Below the pieces are notes generated by a model. It ran no database searches and was not told where the DNA came from. It saw only the letters and a list, made by a program, of their open reading frames with translations. Of a stretch of DNA of 64,000 bases, positions 42,385-50,667 are shown piece after piece. Source of the stretch: Megasphaera hominis (GTDB lineage: Bacteria; Bacillota; Negativicutes; Veillonellales; Megasphaeraceae). The DNA is taken from assembly GCF_014269395.1 (NCBI RefSeq), contig NZ_JACOGK010000004.1, forward strand, positions 1 through 64,000, written 5' to 3'. The first letter of the stretch is position 1. Each line of letters starts with the position of its first letter. The position numbers and the translations under genes were made by a program.

Positions 42385-45300
42385 CTAAAATTGGTAGTTG
42401 AAACGGGCTGCCAAGGTAAAGCCATGCTGCAGGCCTGTCCAGCCGGTCAGGTGGAGGTCCAGCGTGTACGGGTCATCCTTGGTAGCTTCTGTTTGCCAGC
42501 CAGCTTCCAGGAAACCGCTCGAACCCTGGAGACTCGGCGACTGCGTACGCAGACCGTTATAGGTAGCACAGCCGTCACCGCTAAATTCGTATTCCCAGCC
42601 TGTGCCAATGTATACCTTTTGATGTTTTCGAATGGTACGGTTCCAACGAACACCTAGTCTGGTAGCAACAGAATCCATGGCATCGAAGTGGTATCGGGCC
42701 TGGCCACCGCTGCTACGCAGGGTAACCGTATCGCTACATTCATGGGTCCAAAAGAGCTTGGCGTACGTATCGAGGCTGGTGTTCTTCTGGAGAGGCCGTA
42801 CTTTACCGATACCGGCGTGCATAGCTACGTATGGCGAATTCGAGTTGTAGGCAACGCGGGTACCCTCGATGATGCCCGTGTAGTCGCCTTTGATGTGGCC
42901 GCCGTGAAGGCTGCCTTCGTAGTAGAGACCGTCGCTTTTGTCTCTACGGACGAGGATGCCGCCACCCAGGTACTGGTGTTCTCCGTCACCGCGGGCACCG
43001 TCATCGAGGAATGCAGAGTAATTGCCTTTGCCATATTCGACAAAGGGCATGATCGTGTCGATGTAGTCCTGGCGTTGGAGACGACGGACGAGGCCGACGT
43101 TGACGTTGAAGCCGTGGCTGCGCACATACGAACCGGTCTTATGACGCAATGATTCACCGCCCATGACGGCATAGGGTGTGAAGCGTGCCATAGCATCCAT
43201 ATTGAGCTTCATGCCGGAGGTATTGTTACTGCCTTTGCCACTGTTCTGACTGTTGACTACAGCGTTTGTCTGGGCGGCTGCCATGGCACTTTGGACGCCG
43301 TCTGTAGCAACGAACTGGATGTTATGCTTCAGACCAGCCAGGCCATCTACTTTTCCTTCGGCAAGAGATTTCGTACCCGGATTCAGTGTAGCTGCCGGTT
43401 CGGGCTTAGGTTCGGGTTCCGGTTTTGGTTCAGGCGTTGGTTCTGGTTCCGGCTCTGGTTCCGGTTCCGGCTCTGGTTCCGGCGGTTTAGGCGCTACCTT
43501 CGTAATAGTGACGATGATCTTATTTGTACCGTCTTTTTTGACTTCGACGCCCGTCTGAGCAAAGCCCGCGTCCGTCAGAATGCCATATTTCGTTGCCGTA
43601 GTACTCGACTGGTCTTCGTCTGTCGTAACGCCGGCTTCGTTGACGAGGAGGTTGATCTTGTCGCCTACGTTCAGGATGGTCGCGTCACTGGCACCGGCCT
43701 TGATGGTGGCACCCGTAAGGTCCGTCGCTGCGCCGCCGGTGATGGTGAGCATGGTACTGCCGTTGACGGCTTCTTTGGGGATGTAGAAGTTGAGATTTTG
43801 GAAGGCCGCGATTTCTTTTACGTTGTTGTTCAAGGTGTAGACGTTGAGGGTGTTATTCGTGCCGCTCACGCCATTGACGATATACGTACCGCTGTCGTAT
43901 TCCTGGCCAAACAGGCCGCCGCTGAGGTGAAGGCCTGAGGCGGAAACCGTGCCTAGCAGATTGATGGTATTGTCATTCGCTTCCGTACGGCCGACGCCGG
44001 CCACGATATCAATGTCATCGCCAACAGAAGTGCCTGCAGCAAAGGTAACACCGTCTTCGATGTTCACCGTATTGCCATCGGCTACGGTGCCTTGACCGCC
44101 ATAAAAGACGGTGCCGACGCCCAGGTTAGCGCCTTTTTGGAGGTTGATGGTATTTTCATTGGATTCCACATTCAATGGCCCATAATAATAGGCATAAACA
44201 GAATCGGAAGAGCCGCAGACGAGAACGCCTGCGTCCAAGGTGCCTGAGACATTCACGGTGTTTTTATCACCTGTGTTATCTCCTCCATAATTCCAGGCTC
44301 CCACAACCAGAGCGCCCTCACCTACATAGCCTTCGATAGTCATGACATTTTCATTGGCCTCTCCACCCTGACCGGTTGCACTGGCGCTGGCTATGACGTC
44401 ATCAGAGTATACACGGCCGGTTTTGCCCACAGTGAATATATTGCCATTAATAATGCCTTTAGGGGCTTCTGCAGAGCCAGCCATGAGATTCATTCCCTCT
44501 CCCAGCGTGCCATCAATTTGCACTGTATTTCCTTTGGCTTCCGTTGTTCCGCGTCCACTTGCCGTATTGTAAGAAACATTAGAAATTTCAGCTCCCTGGT
44601 CGATAATCAAATGGTTGTTATTGGCTGGACCAGAAGAGAACCCTGCATATAATTGCTTGAACTGAGTCAGCGTGCCGCTGGTCAAATGAACGGTATTGCC
44701 GTTGGCTTCCCCGTTGGTACTATTCATGCCGGCTATAATGCCTAAGTTGGAATCATTCAGCGTCACATCCGTCAGCGTGATGGTATTCTCATCGGCCTTG
44801 CTGTCCGCAGCGTTTCCATAATTGGAGCTATAGACCCAGCCCCCTACGATTTCACCGCTTATGGTACTGTTTTTGATGGTTGTCTGATTCTGGCTGGCAC
44901 TGGTGCCGCCTTGGATATAGGCTGTATGGACATTGCCGATGGTGCTGTCTTCTATTGTGACCACGTTTCCATCCGCCGTGTAGCCTTCATAGCCGCCATA
45001 GATATACCTGAAATTGCTGTTGTGTACTGTGACCGTATTATCGTCCGAGCGGGCACCGTAGTCTATCTTGCCATCATTTGCCGATCTGCCCCCAAAGATG
45101 TCTCCGCCTGCAGAGTCCCAGACTTCTATGGTATTATGGGAAACGACACCGGTATTGCTGTTGGACTTGCCGCCGTAAAGGCTAAATTCTAAGGCAGAGC
45201 CGGCTTTTTTGACACCGTTCATATGGAGAACATTATATGTGGCATTGCCAGTTTGACTGTAGCCGCCATAGGCTTTATCAAATTGCGCGGCATCGCTTAT

Positions 45301-45786
45301 ATTGAGTTGATTATTTGTCACCGTGCCGGTATTGCTCATGGCCGCAGCAAGTTCAGAAGCACTGCCGCCTTTCACGGTAACGGTATTGCTGGGTGCAGTA
45401 TTGCCTTCCGTATAGGAACCGAGAGCACCGGCGTCACCATACGCTCCCACAATGTATGCCAAAGTCTGTGTGGTCCCCGTACCAGAAATAGTTATATTTT
45501 TACCGGTTACCGGTTCTGCAGCCTTGTCGGTATACGACCCAAACAGTGCCGTTTGTGAAGGCCTTGCCGGCGTAAACGTTGCTAAGTTGATGGTCAGCTT
45601 GTCTGCCGCTTGCGTAGGAGCGTAGACCGCATAGGGGCTGCGGCCCATGACCTGTGCATTTGCAGTGGTCGTCAAATCATCTGTACTGGTAATACTCGTC
45701 TCTGCCTGGACCGGTGTAGCATGTGCCAGACCACAGCCCATAAGGCCCAAAAGCACGCAAAGGGCCAATTTTCTCTTCCCAATCAT
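42385..45786 (-). CDS. Type V autotransporter 2
   Basis: 1133 residues. Signal peptide (KRKLALCVLLGLMGCGLAHA), then a beta-helix-like passenger with many NTVxxxxG repeats. A linker is almost purely Pro-Glu (EPEPEPEPEPTPEPKPEPEP), and the barrel is nearly the same as in autotransporter 1. The passengers differ except for the last 120 residues before the linker. It lacks the Gly-Pro-rich insert. GGAGGGGG precedes the start. The pair arose by tandem duplication. Confidence 0.9.
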   Translation of the reverse strand: MIGKRKLALCVLLGLMGCGLAHATPVQAETSITSTDDLTTTANAQVMGRSPYAVYAPTQAADKLTINLATFTPARPSQTALFGSYTDKAAEPVTGKNITISGTGTTQTLAYIVGAYGDAGALGSYTEGNTAPSNTVTVKGGSASELAAAMSNTGTVTNNQLNISDAAQFDKAYGGYSQTGNATYNVLHMNGVKKAGSALEFSLYGGKSNSNTGVVSHNTIEVWDSAGGDIFGGRSANDGKIDYGARSDDNTVTVHNSNFRYIYGGYEGYTADGNVVTIEDSTIGNVHTAYIQGGTSASQNQTTIKNSTISGEIVGGWVYSSNYGNAADSKADENTITLTDVTLNDSNLGIIAGMNSTNGEANGNTVHLTSGTLTQFKQLYAGFSSGPANNNHLIIDQGAEISNVSYNTASGRGTTEAKGNTVQIDGTLGEGMNLMAGSAEAPKGIINGNIFTVGKTGRVYSDDVIASASATGQGGEANENVMTIEGYVGEGALVVGAWNYGGDNTGDKNTVNVSGTLDAGVLVCGSSDSVYAYYYGPLNVESNENTINLQKGANLGVGTVFYGGQGTVADGNTVNIEDGVTFAAGTSVGDDIDIVAGVGRTEANDNTINLLGTVSASGLHLSGGLFGQEYDSGTYIVNGVSGTNNTLNVYTLNNNVKEIAAFQNLNFYIPKEAVNGSTMLTITGGAATDLTGATIKAGASDATILNVGDKINLLVNEAGVTTDEDQSSTTATKYGILTDAGFAQTGVEVKKDGTNKIIVTITKVAPKPPEPEPEPEPEPEPEPTPEPKPEPEPKPEPAATLNPGTKSLAEGKVDGLAGLKHNIQFVATDGVQSAMAAAQTNAVVNSQNSGKGSNNTSGMKLNMDAMARFTPYAVMGGESLRHKTGSYVRSHGFNVNVGLVRRLQRQDYIDTIMPFVEYGKGNYSAFLDDGARGDGEHQYLGGGILVRRDKSDGLYYEGSLHGGHIKGDYTGIIEGTRVAYNSNSPYVAMHAGIGKVRPLQKNTSLDTYAKLFWTHECSDTVTLRSSGGQARYHFDAMDSVATRLGVRWNRTIRKHQKVYIGTGWEYEFSGDGCATYNGLRTQSPSLQGSSGFLEAGWQTEATKDDPYTLDLHLTGWTGLQHGFTLAARFNYQF
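43043..43131. repeat. 89-bp exact repeat in autotransporter 2 barrel
   Basis: Partner of 39572-39660, in the same orientation, 3471 bp away. Recombination between them would delete one passenger and fuse the genes in frame. Confidence 0.9.
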
Positions 45787-45993
45787 ACTACCCCCTCCAC
45801 CAACATGGTTGGTGCTATCTCTCTCTCTTAGCCACGCTCTCCTTATGAAATGGCTCGATTCCTATCTAATCACGTATCGTTATTTATCTAATTTTATTAT
45901 AGCATGGTTTTTCATTCATCATGCATACTGATTTGTCATTAATCATTCTTTATCTTGTATAATTCAAATCATATAATTATACACATTGAAAAA

Positions 45994-46020
45994 AAAAGAC
46001 GCCCTGTGTGGACGTCTTTT
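45994..46020 (-). terminator. Terminator after the quinone reductase gene
   Basis: AAAAGACG pairs with CGTCTTTT (inner CC/GG); a T-run follows on the minus strand. Confidence 0.88.
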
Positions 46021-46028
46021 GGCTTGCC

Positions 46029-46583
46029 TTAGCATTTCTTCAATTCTTCTAGCAGTTTTGCTGCGCTCTTTTTGCAGTCGCTGATGATGCGCTTCTTGTC
46101 TTCTTCGGTGCTGACGCCAGGGACGTACATGCAGCCGTAGGTGACGATGGGATCATGGGGTTTCATGCCCGTGAATTCGGCGAGCTGCTGGAAGTTGTAG
46201 AGGTATTCTGCCACCGGGCGGTTTTGCGTACTGCCTGCTTTGTATGTGTCAAAAGGCGCGCCGGCAGTGAAGGAAATGATAAAGTCTTTGCCTTGCAGAG
46301 CTGTGCCCTGGCTGCCATAGGCGAAGCCGTGGGCCAGGACTTCTTCTACCCATTTCTTGAGGAGGGCCGGATAAGAATACCAATAAAAGGGAAATTGGAA
46401 AACCAGGACGTCGGCTGCTTTGACGGCGGCCTGTTCTGCCGGAATGTCGAAGTTCCAGCCTTTTGCGGCCAAGTCTTCGATGGTGATGTCCAAGTCAGAT
46501 TTTTTGATTTCTTCTAGAATGGTGGCGTTCGCCAGGGATTGTTCCGGATGGGGATGACCGGCGATAAGTAATATTTTTGCCAT
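46029..46583 (-). CDS. NAD(P)H dehydrogenase (quinone), flavodoxin-like fold
   Basis: 184 residues. LLIAGHPHPEQSLANATI is the N-terminal phosphate-binding loop of the KefF/MdaB/NQO type, followed by VFQFPFYWYSYPALLKKWVEEV and TAGAPFDTY. It likely reduces quinones or other electrophiles with two electrons. GAAGGAAAG precedes the ATG. A palindrome ACTAG-N6-CTAGT in its upstream region suggests a dedicated repressor that is not encoded next to it. Confidence 0.9.
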   Translation of the reverse strand: MAKILLIAGHPHPEQSLANATILEEIKKSDLDITIEDLAAKGWNFDIPAEQAAVKAADVLVFQFPFYWYSYPALLKKWVEEVLAHGFAYGSQGTALQGKDFIISFTAGAPFDTYKAGSTQNRPVAEYLYNFQQLAEFTGMKPHDPIVTYGCMYVPGVSTEEDKKRIISDCKKSAAKLLEELKKC

Positions 46584-46611
46584 TGTGTTCTTTCCTTCTT
46601 TCGTCTATTAT

Positions 46612-46627
46612 ACTAGGTGTAGCTAGT
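46612..46627. promoter_or_regulatory. Operator-like palindrome between divergent quinone reductase and def genes
   Basis: ACTAG-N6-CTAGT, with TTGACT next to it and a TATAAT inside the divergent region on the minus strand. MarR/HxlR-type repressors bind such sites before quinone reductase genes. Confidence 0.5.
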
Positions 46628-46698
46628 CAATTCTGTACCTATCGGGTATATTATAGCACCATATAAGGAGAAAGGATATATATATAAAACGAGAAATT

Positions 46699-47097
46699 GT
46701 GCGAGATATCATTTTCCTTCAGCGCCATGCTGAGGCAGCGACGCCGGACGATGCAGCTGTGGCGGTGGATTTAAAGGATACACTGGAGGCGCATTTGGAA
46801 ACGTGCGCAGGCCTGGCGGCAAATATGATTGGCAGTACCAAAGCTATCATCGCCTTTCGCCATGATAAGAAGACGATCATCATGTATAATCCGGAAATCG
46901 TGAAGACGTCGAAGAACACCTACGAAACGGAGGAAGGCTGTCTTTCCCTGACAGGGACGCGGCCGTGTACGCGTTTTGAAACGATTGAGGTGCAGTATGA
47001 GGATGTCCATTTCAAGAAAAAACGAAAGAAATTCACGGGATTTACGGCTGAAGTGATTCAGCATGAAGTGGAGCATCTGCATGGGATCTTGATTTAG
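46699..47097 (+). CDS. def: Peptide deformylase
   Basis: 132 residues if started at GTG 46699. The three motifs are present: GLAANMIG, EGCLSL and HEVEHLHG, whose Cys and two His bind the metal that removes formyl groups from new proteins. The reading frame extends upstream as ATA-Lys-Arg-Glu-Ile-Val, and relatives begin M-x-REIV. The ribosome site AAGGAGAAAGG is spaced for the ATA at 46684, not for the GTG. So the original start codon may have changed from ATG to ATA. GTG would cost five residues and put the ribosome site about 23 bases away. Confidence 0.9.
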   Translation: MRDIIFLQRHAEAATPDDAAVAVDLKDTLEAHLETCAGLAANMIGSTKAIIAFRHDKKTIIMYNPEIVKTSKNTYETEEGCLSLTGTRPCTRFETIEVQYEDVHFKKKRKKFTGFTAEVIQHEVEHLHGILI

Positions 47098-47209
47098 CTT
47101 TTTCCGGGAAGAAAGTGGCTCGCAGAGGCGTCACGTACAGTCCCTGAGGCAGGCCGAAAGCGTCCTAGTCCTTACCGATGCGAGCGCAATGAGCGGGCCA
47201 AGTGTAACG
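47098..47209 (+). other. Unexplained structured stretch after def
   Basis: GC-rich 110-nt segment between the def stop codon and its terminator. It contains the long-range inverted repeat GCTCGCA/TGCGAGC and several short stems. No ORF with a ribosome site. Possibly a 3-prime-derived small RNA. Confidence 0.3.
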
Positions 47210-47258
47210 AAGCCGGGCTGGCGTACTATGTCCTGCGCATAGTACGCCAGCCCGGCTT
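47210..47258. terminator. Very long perfect hairpin between def and the MscS gene
   Basis: A 21-bp perfect stem (47210-47230 with 47238-47258) on a 7-base loop. It can stop transcription from both convergent genes. Such length and perfection is unusual for a simple terminator. Confidence 0.8.
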
Positions 47259-47263
47259 ATTTC

Positions 47264-48304
47264 TTAGTCTTTCCTAATTAGGAGCTGTATATTTTCCTTT
47301 TGATAGACCGTAAAGATTTCTTTGATGAATTCGTGCCTGAGGACGGCTTCATCGACGATGTTGCGGATCCGCAGGACTACGTTGAAGGTAATGCCGTAAT
47401 CACCCATGGTATCGAAGCGGACCAACGGTTCAAAGCCTGTGACGCCGCTTTCACTGCTTTCGAGGATGTCCCGGGCTACGCGCAGCGTCACGTCTTCGAC
47501 GTGCTGCAGGTCGTTGTCGTACGTAATAGTCAGGGGAATGGAAATGGTGCATTCGGCCAAGGGCTGTTCGTAGTTGGTAAGTGTGGCTGAGGCGATGCTT
47601 TTATTCGGCACGATGACCATATTTCCTGTACCGGTACGAATGGTAGTGTTGCGCCAGTTCATGTCCGTTACGCGGCCGGATTCGCCGGAGGCGAGGCGGA
47701 TATAGTCGCCCATGTGCACCTGCCGGGACAGGAGTGTCGTAATACCTGAAAAGAGGTTGGCCAGTGTATCTTGCAGGGCCAGGGCCGACGCCAGGCTGCC
47801 TGCACCGAGAGCCGTCAGGAGCGGCGAAATGGAAATGCCGTAGGAACCGAGGATGATGATGAGGCCTACCATGTAGACACCTAAGTCGACGATAGTCGTC
47901 AAGATGGATGTCGTGGCCGATTCATTGCCGCTCTTCATGAGTTTGCTTTTCAGGTAGCTTGACAGGAGGTGGGCAAAGAAGAAGGTCACCGTAATGATGA
48001 CGACGCTGTGATAATGGCGCTCTAAGATATTTTGCACGAAATCGGGCAAATTGAGTATACCCTTCGTCAGCTGAATGCCCAGGAGTATCCCAAGGAGAGT
48101 CGGCATGAAGCGGAACGTATTGCGCCAGCTTTCCCGGCGTACTGGCGTAACGCGGCACAACAGCTCGATGAGGCCGCGGAAGACCCAATGCAAAATAAAA
48201 ATACCGATGCCGATAAACAGAAAAAAGGCCAGCATGTGCACGTGCGGGCCGCCATGTTCTATTTCTCTGCTCATCATATTATAAACCGAAACAAACCAAT
48301 CCAT
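47264..48304 (-). CDS. Small-conductance mechanosensitive channel (MscS family)
   Basis: 346 residues from ATG 48304 (GGGGGAGAAG upstream). Four predicted helices precede the pore region LTALGAGSLASALALQDTLANLFSGI, then the beta domain with VHMGDYIRLASGESGRVTDMNWRNTTIRT and VPNKSIASATLTNY. It opens under membrane tension to release solutes during hypo-osmotic shock. The N-terminal 100 residues form additional helices beyond the minimal E. coli MscS. Confidence 0.93.
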   Translation of the reverse strand: MDWFVSVYNMMSREIEHGGPHVHMLAFFLFIGIGIFILHWVFRGLIELLCRVTPVRRESWRNTFRFMPTLLGILLGIQLTKGILNLPDFVQNILERHYHSVVIITVTFFFAHLLSSYLKSKLMKSGNESATTSILTTIVDLGVYMVGLIIILGSYGISISPLLTALGAGSLASALALQDTLANLFSGITTLLSRQVHMGDYIRLASGESGRVTDMNWRNTTIRTGTGNMVIVPNKSIASATLTNYEQPLAECTISIPLTITYDNDLQHVEDVTLRVARDILESSESGVTGFEPLVRFDTMGDYGITFNVVLRIRNIVDEAVLRHEFIKEIFTVYQKENIQLLIRKD

Positions 48305-48347
48305 TCTCTTCTCCCCCAAGGGTCCTAAAAGACCGCAAAAAATAGAC

Positions 48348-48374
48348 GGGCAGCATGCAAACGGCATGCTGCCC
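48348..48374 (-). terminator. Terminator after the metallo-hydrolase gene
   Basis: GGGCAGCATG pairs with CATGCTGCCC; the sequence is flanked by T-rich DNA. Confidence 0.75.
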
Positions 48375-48459
48375 TTGTTTTTGAACGTATTCTATATTAG
48401 CTGTTTCGAAGAAAAAAAGCAAGAAAAAGAGATGAAATGACACGAAAATGCAACAATTA

Positions 48460-49566
48460 CTACCGCATTTGTTCCCACCAGTGCGTAAAGGTCTGCTGTG
48501 TATCACCGATGCGTACGACCTGGCCGATTTCCGGCGTGGCTAAATAATAGTCTTTTCCGGCTGAAGCAGCGACGATGCGTTTGTACGGTTCGTCCCAGTC
48601 GTGCATAGACAAGGGGTACTTGCCGTTGTGGCAGGGTACAACTTCGCGGGCCCGGAGATCGACGGCGGTCTGGGCTGTTTCTTCGGGCATCATGTGGACA
48701 GAGGCCCAATTTTCGTTGTACTGGCCGTCTTCAAGGAGAGCCAGGTCAAAGCCGCCAAACTGGTCGCCTATACGCTTGAAGCGGCCGTCATAACCGCCAT
48801 CGCCGCTATAAAATACCTTACGGTCCGGCGTAATGAAGGCAAAGCTGGCGTACAGGGTTTGGTTGCGGTGCAGCATGCGTCCTGAGAAGTGACGGGCCGG
48901 CAAGACCCAGACAGTCAGGTCGTCGTCGATTTTGACTGGCGTATTCCAGTCTTCTTCAGCGATCTTAGACAAGGGGTAGCCCCATTTTTCATAGTAGCCG
49001 CCGTTGCCCAGGCCTGTGACGACATGCTTGACTTTAGGCTCAATGGCACGAACGAAGTCATAATCCAAGTGATCCCAATGATCGTGAGACAGGACCATAA
49101 CGTCGATGTCGTCCGGTATATCGTCAGGACCATAGACGTTGCTGCCGTCAAAGGCTTTGTCTACGAAGGGCACTGGTGACGCATACGTAGCGGCAATGGG
49201 ATCGATGAGGATTTTCTTACCGTGCAGTTGCATATAAAAGGACGAGTGGCCCAGCCAGACGACGACGTCCTGCTGCGGGTCCAGTGCTTTGAGATCCGTT
49301 TTTTCCGCAACCATAGGCACGGCAGGAATGGTCTTGCCCGGCGTAGGAAAGAGAAATTCTTTCCAGAAGGACCACGACGGTGTTACAGGCGTGTGCGGCG
49401 TCTCCGGCACGAACTGGCCGTTCACATAGTGTGGTGACGCTTCAATGCAGGCCTTGCGCTCAGGCGTCATGAGCGGATCCATCTGCGGCAGCGAGACGAA
49501 CCAATACGCACCGGCGCCAATGACGGCAATGATAGCGGCGAGCCATTTGAGTACAGTAACAAACAT
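48460..49566 (-). CDS. Membrane-anchored MBL-fold metallo-hydrolase (NAPE-PLD/UlaG-like)
   Basis: 368 residues from ATG 49566 (GGGGGGAAG upstream). An N-terminal helix (FVTVLKWLAAIIAVIGAGAYWF) is followed by a metallo-beta-lactamase domain with SHDHWDHLDY (HxHxDH), VWLGHSSFYMQLHGKKILIDP and YSGDGGYDG. The layout with an N-terminal anchor and the WLGHSS motif fits N-acyl phosphatidylethanolamine-hydrolysing PLD relatives, so a lipid substrate is plausible. Unproven. Confidence 0.88.
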   Translation of the reverse strand: MFVTVLKWLAAIIAVIGAGAYWFVSLPQMDPLMTPERKACIEASPHYVNGQFVPETPHTPVTPSWSFWKEFLFPTPGKTIPAVPMVAEKTDLKALDPQQDVVVWLGHSSFYMQLHGKKILIDPIAATYASPVPFVDKAFDGSNVYGPDDIPDDIDVMVLSHDHWDHLDYDFVRAIEPKVKHVVTGLGNGGYYEKWGYPLSKIAEEDWNTPVKIDDDLTVWVLPARHFSGRMLHRNQTLYASFAFITPDRKVFYSGDGGYDGRFKRIGDQFGGFDLALLEDGQYNENWASVHMMPEETAQTAVDLRAREVVPCHNGKYPLSMHDWDEPYKRIVAASAGKDYYLATPEIGQVVRIGDTQQTFTHWWEQMR

Positions 49567-49592
49567 AGTGTATCTTCCCCCCATACGTAAAA

Positions 49593-49622
49593 CTTCCACG
49601 GGAGAAGAGCCTCTCGTGGAAG
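49593..49622 (-). terminator. Terminator after the pyridoxamine kinase gene
   Basis: CTTCCACG/CGTGGAAG stem with inner AGA/TCT; TTTTAC follows on the minus strand. Confidence 0.7.
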
Positions 49623-49639
49623 TAGGAATCGCTAAGAAA

Positions 49640-50473
49640 TCAGAGTTTTAGCAGTGCCGGCAGCTTATCTTCCAGCTGAATACCCTGACGCGGGTCGATA
49701 CCCGAATCGAGAGTAGCCTGAATGACTTCGCTTAGGAAATCGGCGGCAATGTGCGTGCTTTCTGCCAGGGCTTTGCCCTTGAGTACGCAGCCCGTAATGA
49801 CGCTCGTAAAGATATCGCCTGTGCCACAGGTACCAAAGGGAATACGCGGTACAGCGTAGATCTGGAAATCGTCTTCGCCGGCACTCTGGCTGACGACCTG
49901 GATTTCATTGGCTGCACCCGGTACAGAGGTGATGATGATCTGTTTTGGCCCCAACGCCAGAAGCTTGCGGCAGAGCGTTTCCAATTCATCCCTCGTTGGC
50001 GCCGTTTCACGCCACGGTGTATCCGTCAAGAGGCAGGCCTCTGTGTAGTTCGGTGTTATAAGACCGGCAACGGCGACGAGTTTCTTCATTTCTTCTACCA
50101 TGGACTGGTCGAATACGGCATAGAGCTGGCCGTCATCGGCCATGGCCGGATCGACGATAACCAGCTGGCCGTCTTTAGCAAAGCGCGTAACGGCTTCACG
50201 GACGACAGCGGTCTGGGCAGCGTTAGCCAGGAAGCCACTGTAAATCGCGTCGAAATGGAGATTTAATTTTTCCCATTTGTCCATCATATCGGCCATGAAG
50301 GGTGTCAAGTCGTTAGAAACGAATTCCCCGTAGGTCAGGTTGTTGCTAAAAAGGGCTGTCGGGAACGGACAGACCTGGGAGCCTAAGGCAGAAATTACAG
50401 GAATGGCTGCGGTCAAGGAACAGCGGCCAAAGGAACAAAGATCATGAATTGCCAATACGCGTTTTATCGTCAC
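49640..50473 (-). CDS. pdxY: Pyridoxamine/pyridoxal kinase (PdxY/PdxK-like)
   Basis: 277 residues starting at GTG 50473. An ATG three codons upstream touches the AGGAG ribosome site, while GTG is nine bases away, so GTG is preferred. RVLAIHDLCSFGRCSLTAAIPVISALG is the N-terminal substrate site, and the ATP loop is GTCGTGDIFTSVITG. It phosphorylates B6 vitamers to feed pyridoxal phosphate synthesis by salvage. It appears to be monocistronic. Confidence 0.9.
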   Translation of the reverse strand: MTIKRVLAIHDLCSFGRCSLTAAIPVISALGSQVCPFPTALFSNNLTYGEFVSNDLTPFMADMMDKWEKLNLHFDAIYSGFLANAAQTAVVREAVTRFAKDGQLVIVDPAMADDGQLYAVFDQSMVEEMKKLVAVAGLITPNYTEACLLTDTPWRETAPTRDELETLCRKLLALGPKQIIITSVPGAANEIQVVSQSAGEDDFQIYAVPRIPFGTCGTGDIFTSVITGCVLKGKALAESTHIAADFLSEVIQATLDSGIDPRQGIQLEDKLPALLKL

Positions 50474-50602
50474 GGAAACCATCTCCTAACTCACATTATC
50501 TTCTTTTTGTTCTTTTATTATACAACGTAAGAATAGAAAATAGAACACCAAATTTATCTATTTTCTACGATTTATACGCTTTCACCATATTCGCATATAA
50601 AA

Positions 50603-50644
50603 ACTCCCTATAGCCTTTCGAGTATGCGAACAGCCACAGGGAGT
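50603..50644 (-). terminator. Terminator after the Fe-ADH gene
   Basis: ACTCCCTRTRGC and its complement form the stem around a 16-base loop; a T-run follows on the minus strand. Confidence 0.8.
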
Positions 50645-50667
50645 CTTTTCACCTATATGGTCACAGC

